64,000 nt of DNA from Anaerolineae bacterium. Lineage in GTDB: Bacteria > Chloroflexota > Anaerolineae > Promineifilales > Promineifilaceae. Position numbers and translations under genes: made by a program. The stretch spans positions 1 through 64,000 of the forward strand of contig JAHDWJ010000031.1 in NCBI GenBank assembly GCA_023384415.1, read 5' to 3'. The notes below the pieces were generated by a model, which was not told the origin of the DNA, searched no databases, and saw only the letters and a list, made by a program, of their open reading frames with translations. Positions 24,549 through 34,275 of this stretch are shown here, in pieces; the stretch's first letter is position 1; every line of letters starts with the position of its first letter.

Positions 24549-26679
24549 CCGCTATTTCCCCGCGCAAAGCAGGCAGATAAAGTGAAGTGGTATACTCCTT
24601 CACCATCCGCTTCATACTATAACGAGGAGCATTCGAGCGGATCGCTTCGCGCATAATCTCAACCCAACCCCGCGGTACCTCATCCCGGTCCCGATCATAG
24701 AAAAGAGGCACAATTTCGTCTTCCAAGAGATGATAGAGGGAGGTGGCATCCGCACGATCTTGTTCCTGTTCACTGCCGTTAGCTTCACCGCTAATAGCCC
24801 ACCCATTCGCCCCGTTATACCCTTCAGCCCACCAACCATCCATCACACTCAGATTGGGAATCCCATTGAGAGCCGCTTTTTGCCCACTGGTACCACTGGC
24901 TTCACGCGGCCGCCGGGGAGTATTCAGCCACACATCTACACCTTGCACCAGATAACGGGCCATGTGCATATCATAATCTTCCACAAAAGCAACGCGGCCA
25001 CCTAACCCATGATGCCGGGCCAGGTTATAAATCGTTTGAATCAACATTTTACCCGGATCATCAGCCGGATGGGATTTCCCGGCGAAAATAATTTGCACCG
25101 GGCGATGGGTGTCTATCAAAATTTTCCGCAGCCGGTCTAAATCGGCAAAGATAAGGTTGGCTCGCTTATAAGTAGCGAAGCGGCGGGCAAAACCTATGGT
25201 CAGCGCATTCGGGTCTAGCAGCGTCCCTCCTGTCAATACCTGGGTTGAATCATTCTTGCCCGCCGTCCAGCGGCGGCGCACATGCTCACGCAAATAACTA
25301 AGCAGCTTATGCTTAAGCTGCACATGCACCTGCCACAACTCCTGCGCCGGGATGTCGGCTACGCGGGACCAAAAGGCGGGATCATCGTGATGGGTGATCC
25401 AATCGGGGCCAAGATATTTGCTAAACAGATCATGAAGTTGAAAAGCAACCCAGGTTGGCGCATGAATACCATTGGTAATGGCGGCAATCGGGACTTCATC
25501 AACCGCTTTTTCCGGCCATACTTCTTGCCACATTTGCCGGGAAACCTGGCCATGCAGCTGGCTCACCGCATTGGCCTGTCCAGAGCGGCGCAGGGCCAGA
25601 ACGGTCATATTAAAACCGACACCCCATTCTTCCTGATGCCCGCCTAAACCCAGGAATTGGTCCCGGCTAATGCCCAGTTCATCCCAATAACCGGCAAAAT
25701 ATTGTTCCATCATGTGGAAGGGAAAAACATCGTGCCCTGCCGGGACGGGGGTATGGGTGGTGAAGATGGTTTGAGCTTTGACGGCCGCGGCCGCATCCTT
25801 AAAAGCTAACCCCTCAGCCACCTTTTCCCGAATCAATTCCAATACCAGGAAAGCAGAATGGCCTTCGTTCATGTGCCACACCTGGGGCGAGATACCCAGG
25901 CGGCGCAGCAGGCGGATGCCACCCAACCCCAACATAATCTCCTGACGGATTCGCATATCTCCATCGCCAGAGTACAACCGGGCTGATAGTTCTCGGTCCC
26001 AGGCTTCGTTTTCATCCACATCTGTATCGAGTAAATAAAGTCGGGTACGTCCTACCTGTACCAGCCAGGCACGGGCATAAACCTGCCGCGTCCCCATGCG
26101 GACGGAAATTTTGATCTCTTGACCCTGCTCATCTAAAACGGGCAAGATAGGGGCTTTGCCCATATCAATCTGTTCATACACCGCTTCTTGCCAGCCATGT
26201 GAAGGAATACGCTGGCGAAAATACCCCTGGGGATACATATACCCTACCCCAATGAAGGGCAGCCCTAAATCACTGGCTTCTTTGGTGTGATCGCCGGAAA
26301 GGATGCCCAGGCCACCAGAATAGATGGGTAGGCTGTTGTGTAAACCAAATTCAAAGGAAAAATAGGCAATGGTTTTATCTACCAAATCGGGGTATTGCTG
26401 ATGAAACCAGGAATGGCCGTTTTTCATTTCCTGGTCAAAGGTCATCAACACTTTGGTGTAATGGCGGTAGAAAGCGGGGTCTTGTGCGGCCGCGTTCAGC
26501 TTGTCACGGCTAATCTCTTGCATAATTTGCACCGGGTTATGTTGCAAACCATGCCACAAAGGGTAATCCAACCGCCGAAACAGGTTGCGTGCTTCCAAAT
26601 TCCAGCTCCACCAGAGATTATATGCCAGTTCTGGCAACCGTTGCAGCTTCTCTGGCACTTTGTCAACTAAAGGTGTCAT
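24541..26679 (-). CDS. glgP: Alpha-glucan (glycogen/maltodextrin) phosphorylase
   Basis: A 712-residue glycogen phosphorylase of the short DUF3417-containing type. YNLWWSWNLEARNLF near the N-terminus, YFSFEFGLHNSLPIYSGGLG, WHMNEGHSAF, FARRFATYKRANL and the PLP-region GTSGQKAALNGIPNLSV are visible. It releases glucose 1-phosphate from glycogen or maltodextrin in the cytoplasm. The gene stands alone with a promoter-bearing gap before it. It complements galT-galK, which also feed glucose 1-phosphate. Confidence 0.95.
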   Translation of the reverse strand: MTPLVDKVPEKLQRLPELAYNLWWSWNLEARNLFRRLDYPLWHGLQHNPVQIMQEISRDKLNAAAQDPAFYRHYTKVLMTFDQEMKNGHSWFHQQYPDLVDKTIAYFSFEFGLHNSLPIYSGGLGILSGDHTKEASDLGLPFIGVGYMYPQGYFRQRIPSHGWQEAVYEQIDMGKAPILPVLDEQGQEIKISVRMGTRQVYARAWLVQVGRTRLYLLDTDVDENEAWDRELSARLYSGDGDMRIRQEIMLGLGGIRLLRRLGISPQVWHMNEGHSAFLVLELIREKVAEGLAFKDAAAAVKAQTIFTTHTPVPAGHDVFPFHMMEQYFAGYWDELGISRDQFLGLGGHQEEWGVGFNMTVLALRRSGQANAVSQLHGQVSRQMWQEVWPEKAVDEVPIAAITNGIHAPTWVAFQLHDLFSKYLGPDWITHHDDPAFWSRVADIPAQELWQVHVQLKHKLLSYLREHVRRRWTAGKNDSTQVLTGGTLLDPNALTIGFARRFATYKRANLIFADLDRLRKILIDTHRPVQIIFAGKSHPADDPGKMLIQTIYNLARHHGLGGRVAFVEDYDMHMARYLVQGVDVWLNTPRRPREASGTSGQKAALNGIPNLSVMDGWWAEGYNGANGWAISGEANGSEQEQDRADATSLYHLLEDEIVPLFYDRDRDEVPRGWVEIMREAIRSNAPRYSMKRMVKEYTTSLYLPALRGEIAGE

Positions 26680-26808
26680 AAAAAAAGTTCCTCATGTCAA
26701 TGGATAAAGCATTCAGGCCCACTGGGCCTAAACCGGGGTTGATTATAACATGTTCACCGAGTGGGAAAAATCAACTTGGCTTTACCCAGGAGAGGGGGTT
26801 ATTATTAG

Positions 26809-26831
26809 TTTCAGGTTTCAGGTTTCGAGTT
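26809..26831. repeat. TTTCAGG heptamer run
   Basis: Two TTTCAGG units and a TTTCGAG unit on a 7-bp period lie just upstream of the metalloenzyme gene. Confidence 0.75.
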
Positions 26832-26851
26832 AATTGCTAAGGAATCCTACC

Positions 26852-27781
26852 GTGCCCACGCGATCAAACCGTTTTGTCCACCTTTTTTTCCTGGATGGCG
26901 TTGGCCTGGGGGATGATGATCCGGAAATAAACCCGTTTGTGACGGCTCATTTGCCCCATCTGACTGGTTTGTTGGGGGAGAAATGGTATGTGAAAGGGCG
27001 CGGCCGCATCACTACCGCTCGTGCTTCTCTCATCCCTACGGACGCCACTCTAGGTATACCTGGCCGGCCGCAAAGTGCTACCGGGCAGGCAGTTATTTTA
27101 AGCGGCCGCAATATTCCCCAACTAATCGGCGAACATTATGGCCCCAAACCAAATCCGGCGGTGGCTGATTTGGTGCGCCAGGGCACTTTGTTTCATGAGG
27201 TGGTGGAGACTGGGGGCGCGGCCGCGCTGCTCACCCCATACCCACAGGGATATTTCGACAGTATCAACAGCGGCAAACGGCTTTACTCCACCGTCCCCCT
27301 GGCGGCAACGGCCGCTGGCCTGCGCCTGATGACCGCCGATGACTTGCGAACCGGTCAGGCAATCAGTCCTGATTTTACGGCTCAGGCGTGGCGTGATCTT
27401 TTGGGTTACAATGATATACCTGTTTTAACCTTAGCGGCCGCTGGAGAACAGTTAGCGCAATTAGCCAGCCAGTACGACTTCACCTTTTTTGAACATTGGC
27501 CCAGCGACCGCACCGGTCACAAAGGAAGTTTCCAAGAAGCCGTCCACCATTTACAGATGATTGACGAAGCCATCGGCGGCCTGCTGGCAGCTTGGGACGA
27601 CAGCCGGGGGCTGCTCATCATCACCAGCGATCATGGCAACATTGAGGCTAAAAACCATCGCTTACACACGGAAAACCCGGTGCCAACGATCCTGCTTGGG
27701 CCAAACCATGCAACCCTGGCGCAACAGATTCACACCCTGACTGACATTGCTCCAGTGGTACGGCAGTTTTTAACTTTTTAG
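26852..27781 (+). CDS. Alkaline-phosphatase-superfamily metalloenzyme
   Basis: A 309-residue protein related to cofactor-independent phosphoglycerate mutase and phosphopentomutase. FFLDGVGLGDDDPE near the start and LLIITSDHGNIEAKNHRLHTENPVP near the end carry the metal-binding Asp and His. It lacks the full iPGM length (about 510 residues), so it is a trimmed member of unknown substrate. GTG at 26852 is preferred because AAGGA lies 8 bp upstream; a TTG at 26834 is also in frame. Confidence 0.8.
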   Translation: MPTRSNRFVHLFFLDGVGLGDDDPEINPFVTAHLPHLTGLLGEKWYVKGRGRITTARASLIPTDATLGIPGRPQSATGQAVILSGRNIPQLIGEHYGPKPNPAVADLVRQGTLFHEVVETGGAAALLTPYPQGYFDSINSGKRLYSTVPLAATAAGLRLMTADDLRTGQAISPDFTAQAWRDLLGYNDIPVLTLAAAGEQLAQLASQYDFTFFEHWPSDRTGHKGSFQEAVHHLQMIDEAIGGLLAAWDDSRGLLIITSDHGNIEAKNHRLHTENPVPTILLGPNHATLAQQIHTLTDIAPVVRQFLTF

Positions 27782-27871
27782 TTTCGAGATTACGTAAACA
27801 AATAGCCGACTTACTTACCCATCTGGCAGCTCTACAACTTTAGCAACCTCTTCATCATCCATAATTCACCT

Positions 27872-28354
27872 ATGCCTATCACATCTGAAGCTTACCGCGA
27901 CGCTATGCGTCATTTCCCCTCTGGCGTTACCGTAGTCACCATTAAGGCCGGTGATGAAATTCATGGTCTGACGGTTTCCGCCTTTGCCTCCGTCTCCCCC
28001 GTACCTCCACTGATTATGGTCATCATTGATCACCGTCATAAGGCCTACCAGATGCTAGAGCAAGATGGGGCGGTGTTTGCCGTCAACATTTTGCGCCACG
28101 ATCAGGCTGAGCTTTCTAACCGGTTTGCCTGGGTCAAAGACGAGGATCGTTTCGCTGAGGGGAATTGGACAACGGCTATAACTGGTGCCCCACTGTTGCA
28201 AGAGGCTTTGGCCTGGTTAGATTGCACCATTTACACTCGCGTCGTAGCCGGTACACATACTATTTACATCGGCGAAGTCCAGGCCAGTGATGTTCCCCAA
28301 CCCGATACCGAACCGTTGATATATTGGAACCGGGATTATCGGGCGTTGGGGTGA
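27872..28354 (+). CDS. Flavin reductase domain protein
   Basis: A 160-residue FMN-binding split-barrel protein. FPSGVTVVTI, GLTVSAFASVSPVPPLIMV and FAVNILRHDQAELSNRFA match the flavin reductase (HpaC-like) domain. It reduces FMN or FAD with NAD(P)H, often for a monooxygenase; no monooxygenase gene adjoins it. Confidence 0.92.
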   Translation: MPITSEAYRDAMRHFPSGVTVVTIKAGDEIHGLTVSAFASVSPVPPLIMVIIDHRHKAYQMLEQDGAVFAVNILRHDQAELSNRFAWVKDEDRFAEGNWTTAITGAPLLQEALAWLDCTIYTRVVAGTHTIYIGEVQASDVPQPDTEPLIYWNRDYRALG

Positions 28355-28454
28355 ATGGGAGTGGGTTGAAAGGTTAATAAATGAACTGCTGAATGGTTGT
28401 GTAGTAATAAAATCAGGGTTGCTCTCTTGCTCAATCGTTCGCCAATTCACCTAT

Positions 28455-29204
28455 TCATCGTTCTTTTCCGGCTATCCAACCCAGCACCCCCAGACAGATC
28501 ACCAGAAGCACCCCATCAGCCAGGGTATCAAGGCGCAGGTGGTTAAGGGTGGGCACAGGATCACCACGCCAAAAGGTGAGGAGCAGCCGCTGCCCACTCA
28601 GACAGGCCAGAACAAACCAAAATAGAGTGCCGGGGCGTCCGCCGCGTTTTTGGCCTACCCATCCTGCCCCAACGGTCAGTAATGCTCCGCCTAACCCTAA
28701 AAGCTGTGTCTGGTAGCGCACCAACCACACCCCATAACTGTCAGGTAAATTGCCAGCCAGCAGCCCCAATTCGGTTTCCCGGCCATAAGCACAGCCATCC
28801 AGATAGCAAGCCAGCCAGCCAAACGCCGTGAGCAAAGCAAAAGGCAGAGCCAGAGCATCTAGTTGAGGGGCTGGCGGGAGACCGCGCCATCGCTGCCACA
28901 AGGTAAAAGCCAATAAACCGGCGGCCGCAGCCCCATGATACCCAAGCCCACCCTGTCCAATTTGGATAATTTGCGTAGGGTTTGTCTGAAAATAGGGCCA
29001 GTTGGCCGCTACATAGAGCAGCCGACCAGCCAAAATGCCTGCTCCCAGCCCCACAAGGGCCCCATCCAGGAAGCTGGTCCACCGCGATGGCTGCGGCCGC
29101 AGTTGACAATACGCCACGGCCAGGGCGGCCGCGACCCCAACCCCCAATACAACGGTATAGCTGTAGAGAAAAAAGGACCCATAACGGGCCAGGATAGGCC
29201 ACAT
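28455..29204 (-). CDS. lgt: Prolipoprotein diacylglyceryl transferase-like protein
   Basis: A 249-residue multi-pass membrane protein. SFFLYSYTVVLGVGVA at the start, QGGLGYHGAAAAGLLAF (the Lgt GG-HG stretch) and CYLDGCAYGRETELG match Lgt. Lgt transfers diacylglycerol to the lipobox cysteine. At least six lipoproteins with clear lipoboxes are encoded in the window. ATG at 29204 is chosen over the TTG three codons upstream. The sequence is divergent, so a dedicated paralogue is possible. Confidence 0.85.
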   Translation of the reverse strand: MWPILARYGSFFLYSYTVVLGVGVAAALAVAYCQLRPQPSRWTSFLDGALVGLGAGILAGRLLYVAANWPYFQTNPTQIIQIGQGGLGYHGAAAAGLLAFTLWQRWRGLPPAPQLDALALPFALLTAFGWLACYLDGCAYGRETELGLLAGNLPDSYGVWLVRYQTQLLGLGGALLTVGAGWVGQKRGGRPGTLFWFVLACLSGQRLLLTFWRGDPVPTLNHLRLDTLADGVLLVICLGVLGWIAGKER

Positions 29205-29355
29205 AACCCGCAATCGTAAAACAAACCAGCCGCTTTGCCAAAAATGAGAAAACCCGTAGCAAATCTAGCTAGACCTAACTTACGGATGAGTGCAGAACTG
29301 AACCTGCGGCAAAAAGAGGTATAATGAGGGTCTTATCCTGCTCAAGGAGCCTGTT

Positions 29356-31386
29356 ATGCCTCGTTTGATCTCCCTTTTTATCATTGGTTTTCTTATCTTA
29401 TCGGCAGTCATCGCGGCCGCGCAGCCTGAGATTCCCTCGTTCATCCCCATTGAACCGGCTCCCCCAGAGCCGTTCACTTATACTGTCCCTTTGCAATCAG
29501 CCACCTGGGAAGAAGTAGTGGCGAATCTATCACAAGCCCCGGAAGCCGGCCCCCCCTCTGATACCTGCATCGCGGCCCCAACCCTCAATCTCTCCCTCCC
29601 CGCAGATGGCGGGCAGGCCATCGTGAATAACTATACCGAGGACCCGGCAGACCCAATTTTAGGCTGCGCCTGGGGCAATCCGCCGCGGCCGCAAGGATAC
29701 CGCACAGCCTGGTACAAAGTCACTCCCCCCACTGGGGGAATGTTAGTGGTAGAAGCCCTGCCCAACGCCGATTACCGGGACAATTATGATACCATCATCG
29801 CCATCCACCACGCCGCTCCGCCTGGTGACTGTCAAAATTTACAAACCCTGACCTGCAATGATGATTACAACGGCTTCCTTTCTCGTGCTTCTGTCATCGT
29901 GCAACAAGGGGAAACCTATTACATCGAGATAGCCGATTGGCAGTTTGGCATCAACGGAACGGCTCGCCTCAATGTCCTGGCCTACATCACCCAGGCTGAA
30001 ACTTTTTGGGAACAGGCCAGCAATCTTCCTACGCCTCTCAGCCGCCACAGCGCTGTCAGGGTTGGCGATGATTTTTACATCTTTGGGGGGGTAACTTCTA
30101 CGGGTTCTGCTCCAGAACGAACCAACGCCTCGCGAAAGTTTAATACCGTGACCAGACAATGGTCAATTTTGAAGCCCATGCCGGCCGCGGGCAGCACCTG
30201 TTTAGATGTCAATGGCTATGCCGCCACCGATGCCGCTTATCTTAACGGCAGAATTTTCATTCCTACAGGTTATGCTGGCAACAACAACCAATATTGTGAT
30301 GTTCATCGAATTTACGACATCGCCAGCAACACCTGGTCTATTGGCCCAACTGGCCCGTGGCCGGCCGCTCTCGGTTGGTCCCAAATGGTCGAATATCCCC
30401 CCCTCAATGGTTATTTTGTAGTAGGCGGCCTCACTGGGGCCCCTCTGACAGCCAATGCCAACCCTTCAGCCAATATATATCTGTACCTGGATGATGGGGG
30501 CGGTACCTGGTTTGGAGGTAGTTTACCGGCTATGAACCAGGCACGTTATGGGCACGCGGCCGCACGGCTAGGCAATCGCATCTGCGTCATAGGCGGTATT
30601 AACGCCAGCAACCAAATCATCGCTGGGGGAGAATGTTACAACATTGATCTATCATCCTGGGGGGCCATTCCCGCCTTGCAATATCCTCGCTTCAACGCCG
30701 GCAGCGCCGTTGGCCCTGATGGTCGCTGGTACGTATTTGGTGGCACCAGTGCTACCCTTAGCTCCGTTGCTCCGGTAGAAGTGTTTGATCCGGCTACCAA
30801 TACCTGGCAGTTACTAGACGCCCGGCACAACCTGGGCACATCCAGCGGCTTTGATCGGCCAGCCCGCTCCTGGGTGCGGGGGGATTTTGTCGGGCGATCC
30901 TTATGGGTTTTTGGCGGCGAGCAGGATACTGGTGTTTTCAACAATGGCAATACCTTGTCCCTGGTGGAGCGTCTGACCAACGGGCCGCTCTGGCCGTACC
31001 ACCTTAATTTACCTGTTTTGCGCTCCCCATCCATTGTTGGAGAACCCAACGACACCTTTGCCCAGGCTCAAGACATCCCGGTTCATCAGACCCTGGCCTT
31101 CAACTTTGAAAGCCAAGAAGATTACCATGATGTTTATCGCTTTTATCAACCGGGAATCGGCGGGGCACTTTTTTACTTGCAAAACATTCCTAATGGGGCC
31201 GATTATGATCTCCTGCTCTATAGTGGCAATAAAACGCTTCTAGGCAGCAGCCGTAACATCGGCAACCTGGATGAATACCTGGAAATCATCTTAGGACCAG
31301 GATATTACTACATCATGGTTGTGCGGGCTTTTCCCTTGACAACTCCCCCTCCACCTGATTACTATACGCTTCGCGTGGAAAATTAG
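29356..31386 (+). CDS. Secreted Kelch-repeat protein with PPC domain
   Basis: A 676-residue secreted protein. A signal peptide (LFIIGFLILSAVIAAAQP) is followed by a PPC-like beta domain (about 65-215, with PNADYRDNYDTIIAIH), a Kelch propeller of about six blades (about 215-560; FYIFGGVTS, GYFVVGGL, ICVIGGIN, WYVFGGTS, LWVFGGEQ) and a C-terminal PPC domain (GEPNDTFAQAQDIPV to the end). Such proteins bind surface ligands or act in adhesion. There is no anchor, so it is probably released. The AAGGAG ribosome site lies upstream. Confidence 0.88.
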   Translation: MPRLISLFIIGFLILSAVIAAAQPEIPSFIPIEPAPPEPFTYTVPLQSATWEEVVANLSQAPEAGPPSDTCIAAPTLNLSLPADGGQAIVNNYTEDPADPILGCAWGNPPRPQGYRTAWYKVTPPTGGMLVVEALPNADYRDNYDTIIAIHHAAPPGDCQNLQTLTCNDDYNGFLSRASVIVQQGETYYIEIADWQFGINGTARLNVLAYITQAETFWEQASNLPTPLSRHSAVRVGDDFYIFGGVTSTGSAPERTNASRKFNTVTRQWSILKPMPAAGSTCLDVNGYAATDAAYLNGRIFIPTGYAGNNNQYCDVHRIYDIASNTWSIGPTGPWPAALGWSQMVEYPPLNGYFVVGGLTGAPLTANANPSANIYLYLDDGGGTWFGGSLPAMNQARYGHAAARLGNRICVIGGINASNQIIAGGECYNIDLSSWGAIPALQYPRFNAGSAVGPDGRWYVFGGTSATLSSVAPVEVFDPATNTWQLLDARHNLGTSSGFDRPARSWVRGDFVGRSLWVFGGEQDTGVFNNGNTLSLVERLTNGPLWPYHLNLPVLRSPSIVGEPNDTFAQAQDIPVHQTLAFNFESQEDYHDVYRFYQPGIGGALFYLQNIPNGADYDLLLYSGNKTLLGSSRNIGNLDEYLEIILGPGYYYIMVVRAFPLTTPPPPDYYTLRVEN

Positions 31387-31419
31387 AGATGGAAAAATGG
31401 AATCTATCCAACCCATTAA

Positions 31420-32655
31420 ATGAGTAAACAAAAACCAATCCGCTTATTACATTTTGCCGATGCCCATATTGACATGAGCAATTATGGCCGCCATGATCCA
31501 CAAACGGCTCTGCCCATTCGGGTAATGGATTTTTTACACGCTTTGGATCAAATTATAGAGTGTGCTCTTGAGGAAAAGGTTGATCTGGTGCTATTTGCCG
31601 GCGATGCCTACAAAGACCGGAATCCCCAACCAACGTTCCAACGAGAATGGGGCAAACGGATCATGCGCCTCTCCCAGGCCGGGATTCCTACGGTACTTCT
31701 GGTGGGCAACCATGATGTCTCTCCGGCCAGCGGCCGCGCCCACACTCTGCACGAATTTCATACCCTGGCCGTGCCCCACATCCACGTAGCTGACAATATC
31801 ACCCTGCTAAAGCCGGAACAGTTAGGGCTGCCGGTACAAATCATCACCATCCCCTGGGTCTCCCGCCATGCCCTGATGAGCCGGGAAGAGATGGCCCACA
31901 AAGAGGTAAATGAGGTGTTGATCGCCTTAGAAGAGCGGGTCAGTGAATTAATCCGGCGGCATATTGAAACAGCCGATCCAGACCTGCCGCTGCTCTTGAT
32001 GGCCCATGCCAGCGTCCAGGGGGCAAAATACGGCAGTGAACGGGCGGTCATGTTGGGTCAAGAACTCGTCCTATCCCCGGCCTTACTGCGAGATGGGCGG
32101 CTCGATTATGTGGCCCTGGGGCACATTCACCAACACCAGAGCTTAAACGGGGCCGAACATCCCCCCATTATTTACCCTGGTTCGATTGAACGGATTGATT
32201 TTGGCGAAGCCCATGAAGCTAAGGGGTTTGTCATGGCCCAAATAGAGCGGGGTAAAGCTACCTGGAAGTTTCGCAAGTTAGATATTCGCCGCTTTATTGA
32301 TTTGAAAGTAGAACCAACCGCCGCAGAAAAGTTCATGCTGGAAATTATGGCCGCTCTGCCGTCTCCAGAAGAGGTAGCAGAAACCATAAGCCGTTTGCAG
32401 CTTACTTACCCCCGCGATTGGGAATCGCTGCTAGATGAGCCGCTGCTGCATGAGCATTTTGCCCGGGCCTTGAGTTTTCAGATCCAAAAACATCGGTTGG
32501 CGGAGAAGCGGGCGCGGTTGGGGGACGCGGCCGCCATCGAAACGCTCTCCCCTTTAGAACTTCTAAACCTGTATTGGCAGTCAGTGGGCATCGAGGAAAC
32601 GGACGCGGCCGCCTTACACGCTTTAGCCCAACAGATCCTTCCTGTAACCCAATAA
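31420..32655 (+). CDS. SbcD/Mre11/YhaO-type metallophosphoesterase (DNA exonuclease)
   Basis: A 411-residue protein. The five calcineurin-like motifs are present: LLHFADAHIDM, LFAGDAYKDRNP, VLLVGNHDVSP, LLMAHASVQGA and YVALGHIHQHQ. This is the Mn-dependent nuclease domain of SbcD/Mre11 (YhaO-like C-terminus). These work with an SMC-like ATPase (SbcC/YhaN), but none is encoded next door. It follows the Kelch gene by 33 bp but appears unrelated in function. Confidence 0.9.
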   Translation: MSKQKPIRLLHFADAHIDMSNYGRHDPQTALPIRVMDFLHALDQIIECALEEKVDLVLFAGDAYKDRNPQPTFQREWGKRIMRLSQAGIPTVLLVGNHDVSPASGRAHTLHEFHTLAVPHIHVADNITLLKPEQLGLPVQIITIPWVSRHALMSREEMAHKEVNEVLIALEERVSELIRRHIETADPDLPLLLMAHASVQGAKYGSERAVMLGQELVLSPALLRDGRLDYVALGHIHQHQSLNGAEHPPIIYPGSIERIDFGEAHEAKGFVMAQIERGKATWKFRKLDIRRFIDLKVEPTAAEKFMLEIMAALPSPEEVAETISRLQLTYPRDWESLLDEPLLHEHFARALSFQIQKHRLAEKRARLGDAAAIETLSPLELLNLYWQSVGIEETDAAALHALAQQILPVTQ

Positions 32656-32804
32656 CACAGCCCCACCCCTGAGGTTTGGCAATAGTAGACAGCCTTACCC
32701 GCTTATGATATGCTTACGCTTACCTGGCCCCCAGGTGTATCCTCATACGATATAATTGATTATTGATAACTGCTTACTGACTACTACCCACAATAAGGCC
32801 AATC

Positions 32805-33212
32805 ATGTCTGATAACAGTACCCCTAAGCGCGTCGTTGTTTGCATTGAAGACGAAAAAGAGATGATCGATCTGGTCAAGCTCATTTTAGAACAACAAGGC
32901 TTTCAAGTATTTGGCGCCGATGGTGGAGCAGAAGGGTTAAAACAAATTGAAAACGTTGAGCCAGATCTGGTTTTGCTCGATCTGATGATGCCAGGGATGG
33001 ATGGCTGGGAGGTATATCAGAAAATGAAAGCCTCTGAGTCAATGCGTACTATTCCTGTGGTCATCGTAACAGCCAAAGCTCAACCCATTGATAAAGTACT
33101 CGGTTTGCACATCGCCAAAGTAGATGATTACGTCACCAAACCATTTGGCCCCCGTGAACTTCTGGAAAGTGTGCAAAAGGTATTGGCCTCAAAAGCTGCG
33201 GTCGAACCTTAA
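32805..33212 (+). CDS. Single-domain response regulator
   Basis: A 135-residue REC-only protein. CIEDEKEMIDLV gives the acidic pair, LVLLDLMMPGMDGWEV the phosphorylated Asp, VVIVTAKAQ the Thr and YVTKPFGPREL the Lys. No kinase adjoins. The metallo-beta-lactamase gene follows after 63 bp and may be co-transcribed. Confidence 0.92.
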   Translation: MSDNSTPKRVVVCIEDEKEMIDLVKLILEQQGFQVFGADGGAEGLKQIENVEPDLVLLDLMMPGMDGWEVYQKMKASESMRTIPVVIVTAKAQPIDKVLGLHIAKVDDYVTKPFGPRELLESVQKVLASKAAVEP

Positions 33213-33275
33213 GGCCCAATCCGTATTAAAAAACTGCTGCTACGAACTCATTTCATCCTCTGAGACAAAGCAAAC

Positions 33276-34136
33276 GTGCGTATACGATTCTGGGGAGTGC
33301 GCGGTACAATTCCTTCACCTGGCCCTGATACCGTATGGGTAGGGGCTAACACAGCCTGTATTGACGTTTATACCTCTGATCACCAGGTTATTATTCTGGA
33401 CGCAGGAACAGGCATTCGTCGCCTGGGCAAAGCGTTGATCAAAGAACATTACCCCAACCGCATTGTCGGTACCATCCTCATCAGCCACACCCACTGGGAT
33501 CACATTCAAGGATTCCCCTTTTTTGGCCCTCTCGTCGGCCCGGAAGGGCAGCAAAACCGGTTTGTCGTTGTTGGTCAAAAACGGGTAGGCCAACAGTTAG
33601 AAGAAATTTTAGCCAGCCAGATCATGGAGCCTTACGCCCCGTTTACTTTTCGGGAACTATCGGCCGATATTCATGTGAAGGAGATGCGCGGTGGGGAAAT
33701 GCTCATCGTGGGGGATGATACGATTGTGCGGGCAGAAGAGATGAATCACCCGAATGGCTGCCTGGGGTACCGTATTGATAATGCCGGCGTTTCGATGACT
33801 TATTGCACGGATACTTCCCATCCTGATGAAGGGCTGGAAGAGCGGATTGTGGCCCTGGCCCGGGATACCGATTTGCTTATTCACGAAGCCCATTTTTCTC
33901 CGGCCGAGCGGAAACGGTTTCCAACCTGGGGACACAGCAGTTGGGAAGAAGCGGGCAAAGTGGCTGCGGCCGCCAACGCCAAATGTCTCGCCCTTTTTCA
34001 TCATGCGCCAGACTCCTCTGATACCCATTTGCTTGAGGTTTTAGAACATACCCGTCAGATTTTCCCCAACACCATTCTGGCCCGCGAAGGGGTAGAAATT
34101 AACCTGCCTCTGGCTGAGGGGGAACTGCCTGATTAG
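33276..34136 (+). CDS. Metallo-beta-lactamase-fold hydrolase
   Basis: A 286-residue MBL-fold protein of the phnP/RNase Z-like class. It opens IRFWGVRGTIPSPGP and has the zinc motif ISHTHWDHIQGFPFF, plus downstream His in EAHFSPAE and LFHHAPDSSD. It likely hydrolyses a phosphodiester or cyclic nucleotide; the substrate is unknown. It starts with GTG. It follows a response regulator, a pairing seen in signalling operons. Confidence 0.88.
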   Translation: MRIRFWGVRGTIPSPGPDTVWVGANTACIDVYTSDHQVIILDAGTGIRRLGKALIKEHYPNRIVGTILISHTHWDHIQGFPFFGPLVGPEGQQNRFVVVGQKRVGQQLEEILASQIMEPYAPFTFRELSADIHVKEMRGGEMLIVGDDTIVRAEEMNHPNGCLGYRIDNAGVSMTYCTDTSHPDEGLEERIVALARDTDLLIHEAHFSPAERKRFPTWGHSSWEEAGKVAAAANAKCLALFHHAPDSSDTHLLEVLEHTRQIFPNTILAREGVEINLPLAEGELPD

Positions 34137-34275
34137 GAAGCCAAGACCAGGGGCGGCAGTTGCAAGCTGGAATGGTCCTGATCATTCATCACTCTTCTTT
34201 TACTCTTTTATCACCCATGTTGACACAAACAACTTTTGCCGGTTTCACCGCCCGGGAACTGCGTGATGATAATCA